Source of the DNA: Hesseltinella vesiculosa
Lineage: Eukaryota > Mucoromycota > Mucoromycetes > Mucorales > Cunninghamellaceae
NCBI GenBank assembly: GCA_002104935.1
Contig: MCGT01000003.1
Span: forward strand, 372,001-436,000
Reading direction: 5' to 3'
DNA length: 64,000 nt
The translations under genes were made by a program, and so were the position numbers. The notes under the pieces were generated by a model. That model saw only the letters and a program-made list of their open reading frames with translations. It made no database searches and was not told the origin of the DNA. Below, piece by piece: positions 1 through 11,468 of the stretch (position 1 is its first letter; every line of letters starts with the position of its first letter).

Positions 1-2
1 AT

Positions 3-2398
3 AGATTCGATAATTCTATTATTGAAGCGTACGTAGCAGCTCCTGAATTTACAAGAAACTATCATCTGGACCCGGACAGTGGAGCTGGGATTGCCGCGGT
101 TTCAGTAACGCTGGGCGCAGGATTCCTTGCCTCCTTTGTAAGCTATCCCGGGACTCGACGGTTCACGTGTACTGATGCATCCCACCTAATATTTATGATA
201 GATGTCTGGCTTTGTTGCCGATCGACTGGTAAGCATTTTGTAGCTTAGGGAGTTGGCCTCACCTTTCCTTTGACAGGGTCGTAAATTTCTCTTTTATGTT
301 GCTGGCATTCTAAACGTGGTTGGCAGCATCATCCAATGCACTGCTCCCAATTTGGCTGCCTTTTTGTGTGGGCGTGTCATTACCGGCTTGGGCCTTGGGT
401 AAGGACGAAGCTGCTGGGACGGGGTGAAGCTCACTCACTTTTTTTCTTCTAGTACTTTTAGCATGCTTGTGCCGCTTTGTAAGAGCAGCGATGCAAGGGG
501 ACGATCACCAGCAACGACTGACCATCTTAAAATTAGACCAAAGCGAGATTGCACGACCAGAAAACCGAGGCCGACTGATTACCCTGTACCAAGTTGGCGT
601 GACGCTTGGCATTCTGGTCGGATTCTGGATATACTACGGTGTCATGATGACAAACCCGTTCGCAACTTGGAAAACGTTGCTGGCACTACAGCTTGTGCCT
701 AGCGGCATCTTGATCCTTGGTCTGCACCTGATTCCGGAAAGTCCTCGCTGGCTGATCTATCGCAACCGCTACAATGAAGCTTTACGGATCATGGCGCTGC
801 TGCGGAGCGAAGGGGATAAAGATGACCTTGATTTGCAGATGGAATTCACCGGTGTGCGACAAGATGTTTGGTTTGATAAGCATTATACCCAAAAATCCTT
901 CATGGGCCTCTGGTCAGCAGGCATCGAAAACAACCGCATTCGAACCCTGCTTGGTATGGGTATCCATGTGGGCACTCAGATCTCTGGCTCCAATGTGTTT
1001 ATGTACGTTTTTCTAAAAAAAAAAAAAAAAAAAAAAAAGGTGAAGCTCAACCTCTTGTTCTTTAGATTTTACCTGCCTGATATCGCCTCTGCCTCAGGAA
1101 TTGTTGATCACGGCAAGGCTCTGTTCTTTGGCTCTGGGATTACTGGAATCATTGGGTTTCTTGGCACTTTTCCATGTTTTCTCTTTGTAAGCAGGCTTTT
1201 TTTTTTTTGAGGGGGTTTGTTTGGAAGATGGCATTGATCTCTTTTTATTTTTAGATTGATCGCTGGCCTCGACGCCGTGTGCTTGTGTTTGGAGCGTTGG
1301 CCATGGCTGTGTGCATGCTGTTGATCGGGATTTTATCAGGGCTGTACGATGGTGACTTGCGATCAAGCACACTTCACCTGATGGCCGATTCCGCGTTTGA
1401 ATTCATGTCTAGCAACAACATCAAAGCCACCTATGCCCAGTATGCTCTTGTGTGTGTCTATCTCTGCTGTTTTGCTTTGTCTTGGGGTCCCACAGGATGG
1501 ATTTGTACGTAGCCAGAGCAGTGACCGAAAATAGATATCCGACTTACTCTTTTTCTGATAGATCCTGCAGAAATCTATCCTCAGATGATCCGAGCCAATG
1601 CCATGGGCGTGACCACTGCCACAAGCTATGCATCGAATTTGTTGATGACCCTTGTCGCCCCTTTTATGTTTACTAGCATGAAATTCGGCGTGTATCTATT
1701 TTTCGGCTGCATGTGCTTGCTCATGGCACTCGTGGTGCACGTGTTCTATCCGGAAACAAAGGTAAGGACTGAGGTAGCCGGACGAGTCACTAATATTTTC
1801 GTGTCGTTAGGGCCAATCCTTGGAAGAAGTGAATCTGATATTCTCAGGTGCGCTGATCGACCAACGACCAGGAGCACACCATCCAGCCACCGCAGCCGAG
1901 GCCTTGTTGCGTCTCGAGCAGGCTCAATTCCGCGAAAAACGGGATCGCCTGGAACGCCAACTACACGACCATGAACATGACCTGGCGGATGCACCGACAA
2001 CCAGTCCTGGAGTCATCAGCCCGATCTCGACCGTCGTCCGTTCGTTGGAATCAAATATTCTGCTGAGCAGCATGAACCCCATGGACGACTTGGAGAAAAC
2101 GGCCAAACATAATAGCTCTGCTACCAACAGCTCCAATGATTCCAGCTCACCCAGCAGCCCAACCTTTATCGGCATCCGACGGCCGTCTCTGAACCTCCTT
2201 CGACCCATGCAAGGCCGCCGGCCATCTATCATGGCACGGCGTAGCACTACCACACATGACCAACAGCCTTCTCCCCCACTGCCGACCACCCTCGAATCCG
2301 ACGACGTCTTGCCGTCGCCTGTCTCCTCCACTTCCTCGGGCCATCCTATCCCATTTACTTTTAATGACGACATTTCTCCCACCCATCCAGCGACTTGA
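3..2398 (+). CDS. MFS sugar/polyol transporter (5' partial)
   Basis: Proton-linked hexose or polyol transporter of the plasma membrane, major facilitator superfamily, sugar porter family. The start lies left of the window; 644 residues are visible. Exons read as 3-137, 202-228, 277-398, 453-478, 537-1002, 1066-1186, 1255-1504, 1562-1761 and 1811-2398; all phases join. Family motifs are visible: GFVADRLGRK in the loop after TM2, PESPRW at the end of the first half, GPTGWIYPAEIYP, and PETKGQSLEE after the last helix. Two exons are tiny (27 and 26 nt). The cytoplasmic tail after PETKG is unusually long (about 185 residues), Ser/Pro/Thr-rich and low complexity, a plausible phosphorylation or ubiquitin region. 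The substrate cannot be told from sequence. Confidence 0.9.
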
Positions 2399-3356
2399 TC
2401 TTCAAAAAAATACGTTGATCCCCCCCCCTCCCATGTACATAAGCTGTTTTATCGATTACTTCCTTACCATTTACCCACCCCTGCTGCGTATTTATTTGTT
2501 TGTTCGTCTCTAATAACTACTCCAATTAAAGCACAACGATGCTTTCTAATCACATCTGCCATCTCTGCCAGGTTTGCATGAAGCCAAGAAAAAAAAATCA
2601 CAAATGCTAGACGATTCACGTGACCTATGAGTTACTAAAGGCAGGACGCATCTGTGAGTCTTGGAACACAAGCCTAAATCAAAGAAGAAGAGCGAGGCAC
2701 AAGTCATCCTTTTGGGACTTTTTTAAAATGATTTGATTTGGCTGGGCCGCGAAATCTTTTATTCGCAGATGGAGAGCCCATTTTCCATTTTCATAGGTGC
2801 TTCCGTAGGCCAACTGGTGGTTGATGCAAACTTTTTAAGGTTTTTGTTTACAGAGTTTTTATTTTTGCCAAGGTGTTGGAACATGAATCATTGTTTATTG
2901 TTCAATGGTCGTTTGCCTCATCGGCTCCATTTTAATGACATTGATCACACTCGAAAAAAAAGGGAAATCCGGGCTTTGAAGCCAGGCTAGGTCCGTGTCA
3001 CCCTCCAGAACAAGCTCCATTGAGAAAAGTAGCATTGGCATAGATCGTGACTATTGGATAAAGTGCAATGCAATCGACTATCAAACAAATGCATTTTTCA
3101 TAAAATGGACTGGCGGTAAAAGCATGCCAAGGCAACAAGCCGTCTTGATGATTTCTGTTCAATTTGACCCGACGTTCCGAATCAAGTAGGTCGCACAAAA
3201 TTTGGGTTTCCGAGCCACCACCGTTCAGGCTTTTTTTTTTTAAGAAAGGGGCAAGAATAGGGCGTTTCGCCTTTTTTTTTTTTTTTTACTCACTCTCGTT
3301 TTCCCATTTGCATTCAACTTCTTTAGCCCAAACTTTTTGTCTCTCTATTATAAAAG
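2399..3356. other. Intergenic region, sugar porter to RhoGAP
   Basis: No gene recognised. The short open frames here have no family resemblance. T-rich tracts at about 3230-3290 precede the next gene and fit its promoter or 5' leader. Confidence 0.5.
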
Positions 3357-5787
3357 ATGATTACAGAGAAAAGACCCGCCATTAAAAAACGCAAATCGTT
3401 TACAAGATGGATAAAGCGCATGACAGCACCTCGCGTGTCGCCTCTACCTTCACACGCCTTGGAGCAGTCGTCGAAACATGGCAAGTGACGATCAACCCGC
3501 CCCTACACGAAATGCTGACATTTCCCTTTAATACTTTATAGGTGTCTTTAGTGTTCCTTTGACCATGTCGATATCTTACGCTCGAGCAACGATTGGCTAT
3601 CAAGATGCCGACCAAATAAACCACCAACGGGCTGCAGCCATTCCGTTGGTCGTGGCCAAGTGTGGCTCTTATCTCAAGCGCCATGGTAAGACCAGCCCCT
3701 TTTTCCCACCATCGTCTTATGTCTTTTTATATCTAGGGCTTGAAACCGAAGGCTGCTTTCGACTGCAGGGCAATATGAAACGAGTGAACCATCTGCAGCA
3801 CATTTTTGACTCTCCTGCATGCTCCTATGGGCTCCATCACATTTGGCAAGGCTATACCATTCATGATATTGGCAACGTTCTACGTCGCTTCCTACTCCAA
3901 TTGCCCGATCCTGTCATTCCCTTTGAGTTTTACAAACCTTTTCGTGATGTCATGAGTAAGTATTGCTGGCCTTAATTGCTTTTGTACCACCCGCCGATAA
4001 TCTCACCTCCTCCTTTTTCTGGGTTAGATGACAAGGGATACAATGATACTGAACAGCGCATTGATGCTTTCCAAGGGCTGATTCGACGCCTACCCACGCC
4101 TCATCAGCATCTGCTGCTGTACATGCTCGACCTCTTGCGGGTGTTTGCTACCAATGCCGCCTCCACCCGCATGGACGCCGCCAATCTGGCCACTGTCTTT
4201 AGCCCTGGTCTTTTACATCACCCCTCACACAGCCAGCCGATCGATTACAAGATCGCCCAGCGCGTCATCGAATTCCTCATCGAATTCCAGCCGCTTTTTT
4301 CCATGGATCTGCTTGTTGATGAAGAACGCAAGCCCGTCGACCCTGAGGAATTGCTGCAATCGCCCCAGCTGCAGCGTGGCTCCCTTCGCTCAGTCATGAG
4401 CCAGCCAACCTCCAATGCCTCCTTTCCTTCGGCATCCACCTCCAACGATCGGTCTACCAAAAAACGTATCAGCCATGGCCTGCCCCCTGTGCCGGCCTTG
4501 CCCACCGAATGGCTTCACCATAACAATAACACCGACCCTAGCCTGTCTGCCTCCCGGTCTGCGCCTACGCCCGCCAAGCCCACCAATGCACCCTTACCGC
4601 CAGCTCCCCACCAACCTTCCACCTCCACTACTCTGACTTCTCCTCTCTCGCCCCCCATCTCACCCACACCCAACCACGCCACCCATCGCTCTACCCATTT
4701 CCCGCTCTTCAAAAAAGCTGCGCCTACCCCACCCACCCCACAAGCCTCCTTCTCAACCACACCAAACGACACCCCAACTTCATATGTTCCAGTCGAGCCT
4801 CAAGACGATGATGACAATGACGACTGCCCCACCCCAAGACCTGCCTCACCCGTCACCTCACCCACCTCTCCTTACCATCCTTTTGCATCGCCAACTTCAG
4901 CGAGCTGGCCGCCGCACCAACCACGACTCGCCTCGTTTCAGTATCAAATCTCTCGATGTACGTCCACAATGGCCGACCCAGAAACCCCAATACATTTCTG
5001 ACTTTTTCTTTCTTTTTCTTTTTACATAGATATCGCCCAACCAAGCCGAATACTTGGCTACGGGATTCTGTTGTTTGTGATCTTGGTATTTGGGTATGAA
5101 GGCCATTTGCTTTACACCCAACCCTGGATCATGGAACCCTACAACTTCTTTATTGGCCTCAGTGTCTATGTCTATCTGCTTCTGTCGGGAATGGAACAGA
5201 GCCAAAACATGGCTACCATCATCATGGATCAAGAGGAAACCGCGCAAATGTATCGATTGGACGACGGCTTTATTTACTCGGACGACGACGACGATCGGTA
5301 CAGCCAGCAACCTTGCGCCGATGGTGACGATGGCCTCTCCTTGTTTGACGATGCGTCCATGCTGGATCACAATGACGATGAGAGAATGATGATCGACGAC
5401 CAGGAGATGGAGAACTGGCAGCATCTGCTGACACGCGCGTGGCGAGCTCCCCCTGATATGTTGGACACCATGGCCAAGAACCGGGGGTCCTACAGCCCCC
5501 TGCCAACCGAGCCAAGCTCCCCAGTGCCACTCTCACCCGTCTCACCACAACAGCAAGTGTACCCAGCTCTTGGCCAAGATAATCTAGCAAGCCCTCGCGT
5601 TGCCGACGACGATGATCTCATGTCTGTTGCCAGCACTGTCAGTCGTTTTGATGATGGCCTGTATGATCTGGACCACTCTGATGACGAAGATGACGAGGAT
5701 GTAGATGATGACGGCATTGCCTCCTTGGCCAGCACAGAATTGGAATCACTCTGGCTTCGCTACCAACAATTCAAAACCGATCTCTGA
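3357..5787 (+). CDS. RhoGAP-domain protein with C-terminal membrane segments
   Basis: GTPase-activating protein for a Rho/Rac/Cdc42-type GTPase. Exons 3357-3480, 3542-3685, 3737-3955, 4028-4957 and 5030-5787 join in phase to give 724 residues. The start was chosen because it feeds the first RhoGAP block (GVFSVPL) in frame through a GC-AG intron at 3481-3541. The domain spans roughly residues 42-265: the arginine finger lies in GCFRLQGN, followed by LRRFLLQLPDPVIPF and NLATVFSPGLL. A Pro/Ser-rich linker of about 200 residues follows, then two hydrophobic stretches (around ILLFVILVFGY and FFIGLSVYVYLLL), then a very acidic tail rich in Asp runs. The membrane segments suggest a GAP held on a membrane; the target GTPase is unknown. 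Confidence 0.85.
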
Positions 5788-7212
5788 CGCTCGTTTCTAT
5801 CTTTGTATTCCCCCCCCCTCTTTCTTCAATTCTCTCAATGTATGACTTTACCCCTTCTTTTTCATATGTACTTGGGTCTCTCGCCTATTTTACACTTTTA
5901 CTCCTTTGTGTGACTCTACTCCTTTTTGATGAGAGGGAGTGGTCTATATACCTTGTCTATCACAAACGTCTCATCAACGATGTTTTCCAACCATTGATTT
6001 ATGCACTTACATGGAATTAAACGCTAGATTCCCCCCGATGGTCAACATAGTATCTGCACATCAATAGTGTCAGCTGCCTAGAATGAGAGCTGGAGATCGG
6101 GAGGAGGAGAGGCAATTACGATATGCTCCTTGAATATCAAAGGCCGGGTATCTTGGTGGTGCTACCACTTGATGGAGAGCAGTGCAAAGGCGAAGATGTC
6201 TCTGGCGTTGCCTATTCAGCTGAAAGCGGTCGCGGGTCGTCATCATGCCTAGCATTCTGAGCCGGTGGTCTTGCCACGGAATGCTCGACGTCCAACCTTC
6301 CCGGACCAAATTTCAAATTTTGCAAAACCAAAAAAATGGCCAGCCTGACTGAATGCCAATCACTTTTGTCGCCGTCCAAAACGACATTGGCAAGACACGC
6401 TGCCGACCTTGATAATTAGAAACCAAAGTTATACGGCAAACTTCATGGAGTTTTGTATCCTGCCTTGGTGGGCATCTCGGAGGACAATCGCTTGATGAGG
6501 TTCTCAAGCAGGTTCTGGGTTGGTTCAGAAAAGCGCGTGGCTTCTGTTCCCTTGCTCTTGCTTCATCTGCGCTTGAAGCATAAATGGCGGGGAAAGGATA
6601 AGATTGGTGGATAAGAGGACAAAAAGAAAAGAAACCCCGAAATTCAGTTAAGGAGAACGTTGGCTGAAAAGGAGGGAAAAGTAATGCACGCGTATGGTCG
6701 GGGTAGGCGGCCCACGATAGAGCCACATAGCGCTGGCCATGCGTCAACATGTCGTTTCTCAATACAAATCCATACCTTTGGTGATATTTTTGAATGGTTA
6801 GTAAAAAATAAAATAGCGTGATTCCTTGTTGCTACTTGAAAAAAGGAGGCGACTCTTCACGACGAGACATCTGGCGACTTCCGTCGACATCAAAAAGGCA
6901 TGTGATTGGCTGGCCAGTCTCCTTTGGGCTGCTGAACAGGAATGATTGGCTACAGCATAGGATCACTACTGCAAAAAAAAAAAAAAAAATACAAAAAAGA
7001 CCCCTCTTTTAATTATTAAATTTCTGCCAAAAAAAAAAAGAAAAAAAACCGACGCTACTCATTTTCTTCTCTTTTCTTTATCACCTCACTTTTTTTCTAA
7101 CGCCAAGGCGTCACCCCATCCATTCCCTTCTTTATATCTCACAGCAAAAAAACAACAAAAAAATAGATCCTTTTAGTTGGTCTTGATTCCCTTCCACTCA
7201 TTTATCTTAATT
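5788..7212. other. Intergenic region without a convincing gene
   Basis: About 1.4 kb. Open frames on the minus strand at 6070-6309 and 6313-6762 (149 residues) lack recognisable domains and look compositionally unlike the neighbouring genes. Homopolymer-rich DNA from 6960 to 7170 probably belongs to the promoter and leader of the next gene. Confidence 0.5.
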
Positions 7213-8037
7213 ATGCGCGTAAACATTTTTTTATTACTTCTGACTCTCTTGGCCCTCTTCCATATCAGCCAAGCATTGGTTATCGGTAGGTCGATATATT
7301 TTTGCATAAAAAAAGACGTGCGACTCATTCGTCGTTTAGAAAAACGAGGCGGAGGCGAAGACGAAGACGAACCCGATGAAAATGAAAACGAAGGAGGAGA
7401 TGACGATGACGACAAACCCACAAAAGCCCCACCTGTAAAAACGGTAACTGTTATTGAAACTGAAAAGGCAGCACCGACTCATCTTGCTCCTCCTCCCTCT
7501 CTCTCACCTTCACCTTCACCCTCGCCTTCTCCTCCTCCACCTCCTCCTCCTCCTGTCGTTCCACTTCCCAAGAAGCCAACAACGGAACATAAGGTATCAG
7601 ATGAGCACGAACCCAATGAAAACGAAAATGAAAGCGCTAATCCACCACCACCACCTCAACACAATAAGGACCCTCCACCGCACTCTCTCCCACCCACTCT
7701 CACTTCAGATTCGCCCTCTTCCTCTTCCTCGATTGTGTCCTTGTATCTGTACACACCCACCATGGCTTCCTCTTCCTCTGATATTTCACCTCTTGGTAAG
7801 TATCGCTTCGCTGAGAGTAAATCCATCAAAGCACACTCCTCATCGACCCAATGCTTTTTTTTCTTGTTCTTGATAGCATTGCCTACCGATCCATCCTTGG
7901 TGATGCCTACACCAACTGCCACCGATCTACCTCCCATTGGCATTGCCTCGGCTTCTTCAAAGTCAGCCTCGTTCTCGCTGTTGATGATGTCTCTCTTGTC
8001 CTGTGTGGTCTTGCCTGTCCTTTTGATGACTTGGTGA
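7213..8037 (+). CDS. Small secreted, acidic, Pro/Ser-rich, probably GPI-anchored protein
   Basis: Exons 7213-7285, 7340-7795 and 7877-8037 give 229 residues. The N-terminus is a clear signal peptide (MRVNIFLLLLTLLALF, cleavage near SQA). Right after the first splice junction comes EKR, a typical Kex2-like processing site, then an Asp/Glu-rich stretch, runs of proline with SP repeats, and a Ser-rich region. The C-terminus is small residues followed by a hydrophobic tail, as in GPI-anchored wall proteins. No domain family is recognised. The first intron is 54 nt, a multiple of three with no stop, so retention would give an in-frame longer protein that separates the signal peptide from the EKR site. 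Likely cell-wall or surface role, by inference. Confidence 0.65.
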   Translation: MRVNIFLLLLTLLALFHISQALVIGRSIYFCIKKDVRLIRRLEKRGGGEDEDEPDENENEGGDDDDDKPTKAPPVKTVTVIETEKAAPTHLAPPPSLSPSPSPSPSPPPPPPPPVVPLPKKPTTEHKVSDEHEPNENENESANPPPPPQHNKDPPPHSLPPTLTSDSPSSSSSIVSLYLYTPTMASSSSDISPLGKYRFAESKSIKAHSSSTQCFFFLFLIALPTDPSLVMPTPTATDLPPIGIASASSKSASFSLLMMSLLSCVVLPVLLMTW

Positions 8038-8514
8038 AACAGAATCGCTCCTTTTTTCACCCTTCATCCTCCTACCTTTTTTTTCTCCTGTTTCCATCTT
8101 TGCCGGCAACCTCCTAAAATGATTCAAGCTGAAGAAAAAATGCTACCACCTACCTCCTTTTATTTCTCCTTCCTAACCACCCCAGGCCTCTCATTATTTA
8201 TTGTTTATTACTAAAACCTAGTCATTTGTTATTACGTGACTTTGCTCAAACAGATCGCGCTTCACGCCTCATGGACAGTTGTCTTTTTTTTTTTTTTTTG
8301 ACCCTTGCAGCGGCATTCAAACTCCGTCGCTCTTCGACTGACCGCTCCACCTCCTTTTCCCTCTCCCCCTTTCTCCTAACTTTCCAGGGAAAACCATAAA
8401 CAAGCTGGAGAAAGAGGGATCTACTGCGTGCTTCTTCTTTGATTTCCTTTTTATTTGCCTCTCTCTTTATTTATTTACTCTCTCTTCATCCTAGGTTTAT
8501 TTTTTGTAGATATC
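8038..8514. other. Intergenic region between two secreted-protein genes
   Basis: No gene seen. Contains a T tract near 8285-8300 and pyrimidine-rich DNA up to the next start codon, consistent with a promoter and 5' leader. Confidence 0.5.
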
Positions 8515-9135
8515 ATGTTGAAACGAATAAGCGCCATTGCTATCCTGCTGCCTATGGTCTTGAGTCAAATGATCGAGGCGCCAACACATAATTACAATGT
8601 CACAAGTCCTATCAGCAACGGCCCTTATGTGGTCAATCAGATCCTACCTTGTACGATCCGCGTGTTTTCCAATGTAGACACCAGTCGCTTGGACCTGTCC
8701 ATCCGCTTGGAAATGGTCACTCCTGCCACTCCTGCCTCTCCCACACCCTCGGGCAACGCCTCCACCTCCACATCCCCTTCATCCAATGGCACATTTGTCA
8801 TCACCGATCATGCTGATGTATCCAAAACCGATGCTTACTTGAAGCAAGAAGGCAACCTCACCTATTATGAGCACTGGATCAACTACAACATCCCCTCCAT
8901 TGTCCAACCCGGTCAATACAAGGTGTATTTCAGCGATCGTTCCACAAACTCCAACCTGGCCATCCCCATCGAAATCCGCCCTGCCTCTCCCTCTCCCAGC
9001 AAAGGTTCCTCCCCCTCGGGTTTGGATCCAAACGGCAACTCTGGTTCCATCTTCAGTTCCGATGCACCCCTCATGAGTCCTTCCGTTGCCGTCTTTGGCT
9101 GCTTGCTTCCATGGCTCCTCTTTGTCATATCTTAA
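8515..9135 (+). CDS. GPI-anchored Ser/Thr-rich surface protein (Kre9/Knh1-N-terminal-like)
   Basis: Single exon, 206 residues. The chosen ATG begins a signal peptide (MLKRISAIAILLPMVLSQ). The mature part begins with TSPISNGPYVVNQILPC, resembling the start of the Ser-Thr-rich GPI-anchored family (Kre9/Knh1 N-terminal beta-sandwich), with a later beta-rich part ending VQPGQYKVYF. A Ser/Pro-rich linker and a hydrophobic C-terminus (FGCLLPWLLFVIS) predict a GPI anchor. Several N-x-S/T sites are present. Likely a cell-wall or plasma-membrane protein; exact function unknown. The minus-strand gene at 42477-43138 may be a distant relative. Confidence 0.65.
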   Translation: MLKRISAIAILLPMVLSQMIEAPTHNYNVTSPISNGPYVVNQILPCTIRVFSNVDTSRLDLSIRLEMVTPATPASPTPSGNASTSTSPSSNGTFVITDHADVSKTDAYLKQEGNLTYYEHWINYNIPSIVQPGQYKVYFSDRSTNSNLAIPIEIRPASPSPSKGSSPSGLDPNGNSGSIFSSDAPLMSPSVAVFGCLLPWLLFVIS

Positions 9136-9325
9136 TCTCTCCCATCTATTCATTAAAATGCTCATTAAATCAGTACTGTCCACCGCCTCTTCTTTTTTTT
9201 TTTTTTACGCCTTGCAGCTGAGTCATTTTTCTGGAATGTCCACAAACAAGTAGAATGCACCTCCGCCTTCCCTTTTTTTTTTCTCTCACCTTTTCTTCGA
9301 TTGCTTCGCTGCATTTTTTTGCTTC

Positions 9326-10986
9326 ATGTTGGAAACCATCAATGGCAGGTACATTGTCACCAGTGTCTGCGTGTTGATTGGTTCATTGGCCTGGACATCT
9401 CAGTGGGGTGTGCTAGGACCTGCACTGGGAGGCTGGTCATCCGCTTTGGCATGGCAAGTGTTGACACCCTTGAATGCCGGCATCCTCTTTTTGTCCTATT
9501 ATTACTATTTGGCCATCACCACCGATCCCGGAAAAGTGCCTGATGGGTGGGTAAGGCAGCAGGCTCGAAGCATGAAAGAAACTTTAGCAGCGGACCTCCC
9601 CTCTTACTCATCTGCTCCTTCGTTCTCACTTTTTCAATGTAGGAACCGCCCTATTCGATCGTTCATTCAGGCCCTGCCGATCTAGATACTGGTGCAACTG
9701 GCCCGCGCTATTGTCGCACATGCGATGCTTACAAACCTCCTCGAAGCCATCATTGCCGTGTCTGCCAGCGCTGCGTGTTGAAAATGGACCATCACTGCCC
9801 CTGGATCAACAACTGCGTCGGCCATGGCAACTATGCTTACTTTCTACGCTTTGTGTTTGCCGTCGGGTTGACATGTGGATATGCATTGGCTCTTCTCATC
9901 TGGCGGCTGATCAAGATCCTCGACATGAACAGCCTGGTACATACCGAAAAAAAAAAAAAAAGCCTAGCCCGGACGCTTGTTTACAAATCGTCTTTCTAGG
10001 AAAACACCCTGCGGCCTGTGACGATCCTGGAAATGGTCTTGATTGTATTTGACGTGCTGGGCGTGTTCATGGTGGTGTTCTCGGTCGGCATCCTGGGACT
10101 GTACCATCTCTACTGCCTTTTCCGTGGACAGACCTCCATCGAAGCCTCCGAACGGAGTCAAGTGAACCGGCTTGTCAAGCGAAAAAAGATCCCTCCAGTA
10201 AGATCCAAAGCAGTCCCGCTGTAGTTGATGCTCAACCCCTTTCAACCTCTCCAGGTCGAGTTTCCCTATGACTTGGGCGCCTTTCAAAACATCAGCAATG
10301 TCCTGGGCAACCACGTATTGCATTGGTGGCTCCCTCGGCCCAGTCCAGGTGATGGCTTGACATTCCCTGTGCGACCAAACACTGGTAAAGTGGGGCGGAT
10401 GAACCCTGGCTGTGACTCACCCCCTGTTTTTTTCTTGGTAGATCCTCAACTGGTTTACTACTGGCCTCCACGCGATCCAGACAGCCTCCGACCGTTTGAC
10501 GAAGCTGAAAAGGAGCAGCAGCAGGTGAATGAGCAGCAGAAAGCAGCCGGTCAACCGGCCAGAGCCCCCTTGGTACGCCGTGATTCCGAAGGCTACCTGG
10601 TACGCGAGATCTCGTTTGCCGAGCGCATGTATATGCTGGACCGGATGGAGCAAGCCGATGCTGGCCTGACCGGCGACCCTCAAGCTCCCTTGACTCGGTC
10701 GCAGCCTGACGAGCATGACTACCCGCAAAATGACAGCGATGAACAGCAATGGGTCACTGAGGAACCTTGTTACTATGATTCTGGTAGCGATTCTGATGGC
10801 AAGTACATGGATGAATTCGATGACGACCAGAAACCACACTACGGCCTTAGTCGTGCTTATCTTGACGACCATATGGACTCTGCTGCTGAGGAACACCGCC
10901 AACACCTGCCCACGCCCGACGACGCGTGGGAAACCGAAGACGAAGACGATGATACCCAAGACCTCTTGAACCGCAAAATCCAATGA
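9326..10986 (+). CDS. PFA4: DHHC palmitoyltransferase, Pfa4-type
   Basis: Protein S-acyltransferase that transfers palmitate to cysteines of membrane proteins, probably at the ER. Exons 9326-9550, 9643-9936, 10000-10197, 10255-10384 and 10442-10986 give 463 residues. Two N-terminal membrane helices are followed by [10 protein letters not shown], the cysteine-rich domain ([16 protein letters not shown] and [18 protein letters not shown], catalytic DHHC) and two further helices. The later block [10 protein letters not shown] matches the position of the NPFDLG-like motif of Pfa4, and [11 protein letters not shown] continues the family pattern. The C-terminal 180 residues are acidic and Gln/Asp-rich, which is longer than in yeast. 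Assignment to the DHHC family is firm; Pfa4 rather than another subfamily is likely. Confidence 0.85.
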
Positions 10987-11468
10987 ACAGCCTTCTTCTT
11001 GCCTTTACAAATAAAATAGTTAAATTAGACGCTCCCACGATTTACAAATGCTTGCTGCCAGGCACGGGACACCTCGGCTCTGAATCTCTCTTGACATCCT
11101 CATATACTGTCTTCAGCGCCAATTTGATTTCCTGAACCCACTATCCCCTTCACCGCAACTCATACAATCACCCCTGTTCGAGTCCACGCAAGCACATACT
11201 TTCAGCCTACTGGAAAATACAGTAGGGCGATTTTTTTACCTGACTTTCTGGTACTTTTTTGTTCATTTTTTTCTCAGCATCAAACTGACAAGGGCATCCA
11301 TTTTTGGAAGGCGCAAAGCGCCTTTTCTGTGTTTTTGTTTGCATGACCTGCGAAACAATGTGATGAAAAGCGATGAAAAGCTCATGCCTTCTTTTTCCCA
11401 AGCTTTGTTTTTTTTTTTACTCCTCTCTTTTCTTTTATCCATTGCCCTGAAAAAAAAATTGCTGTATT
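10987..11468. other. Intergenic region with likely poly(A) signal
   Basis: An AATAAAAT hexamer-like signal lies about 25 bases after the PFA4 stop. The rest shows no gene; T-rich tracts from 11405 lead into the next start. Confidence 0.45.

Noticed and set aside
6313..6762. 149-residue minus-strand ORF
   Set aside because: No signal peptide, domain, plausible splice partners or family resemblance; composition is unlike neighbouring genes.
11160..11200. tRNA B-box-like sequence (GTTCGAGTCC)
   Set aside because: No A box or foldable cloverleaf upstream; likely chance.
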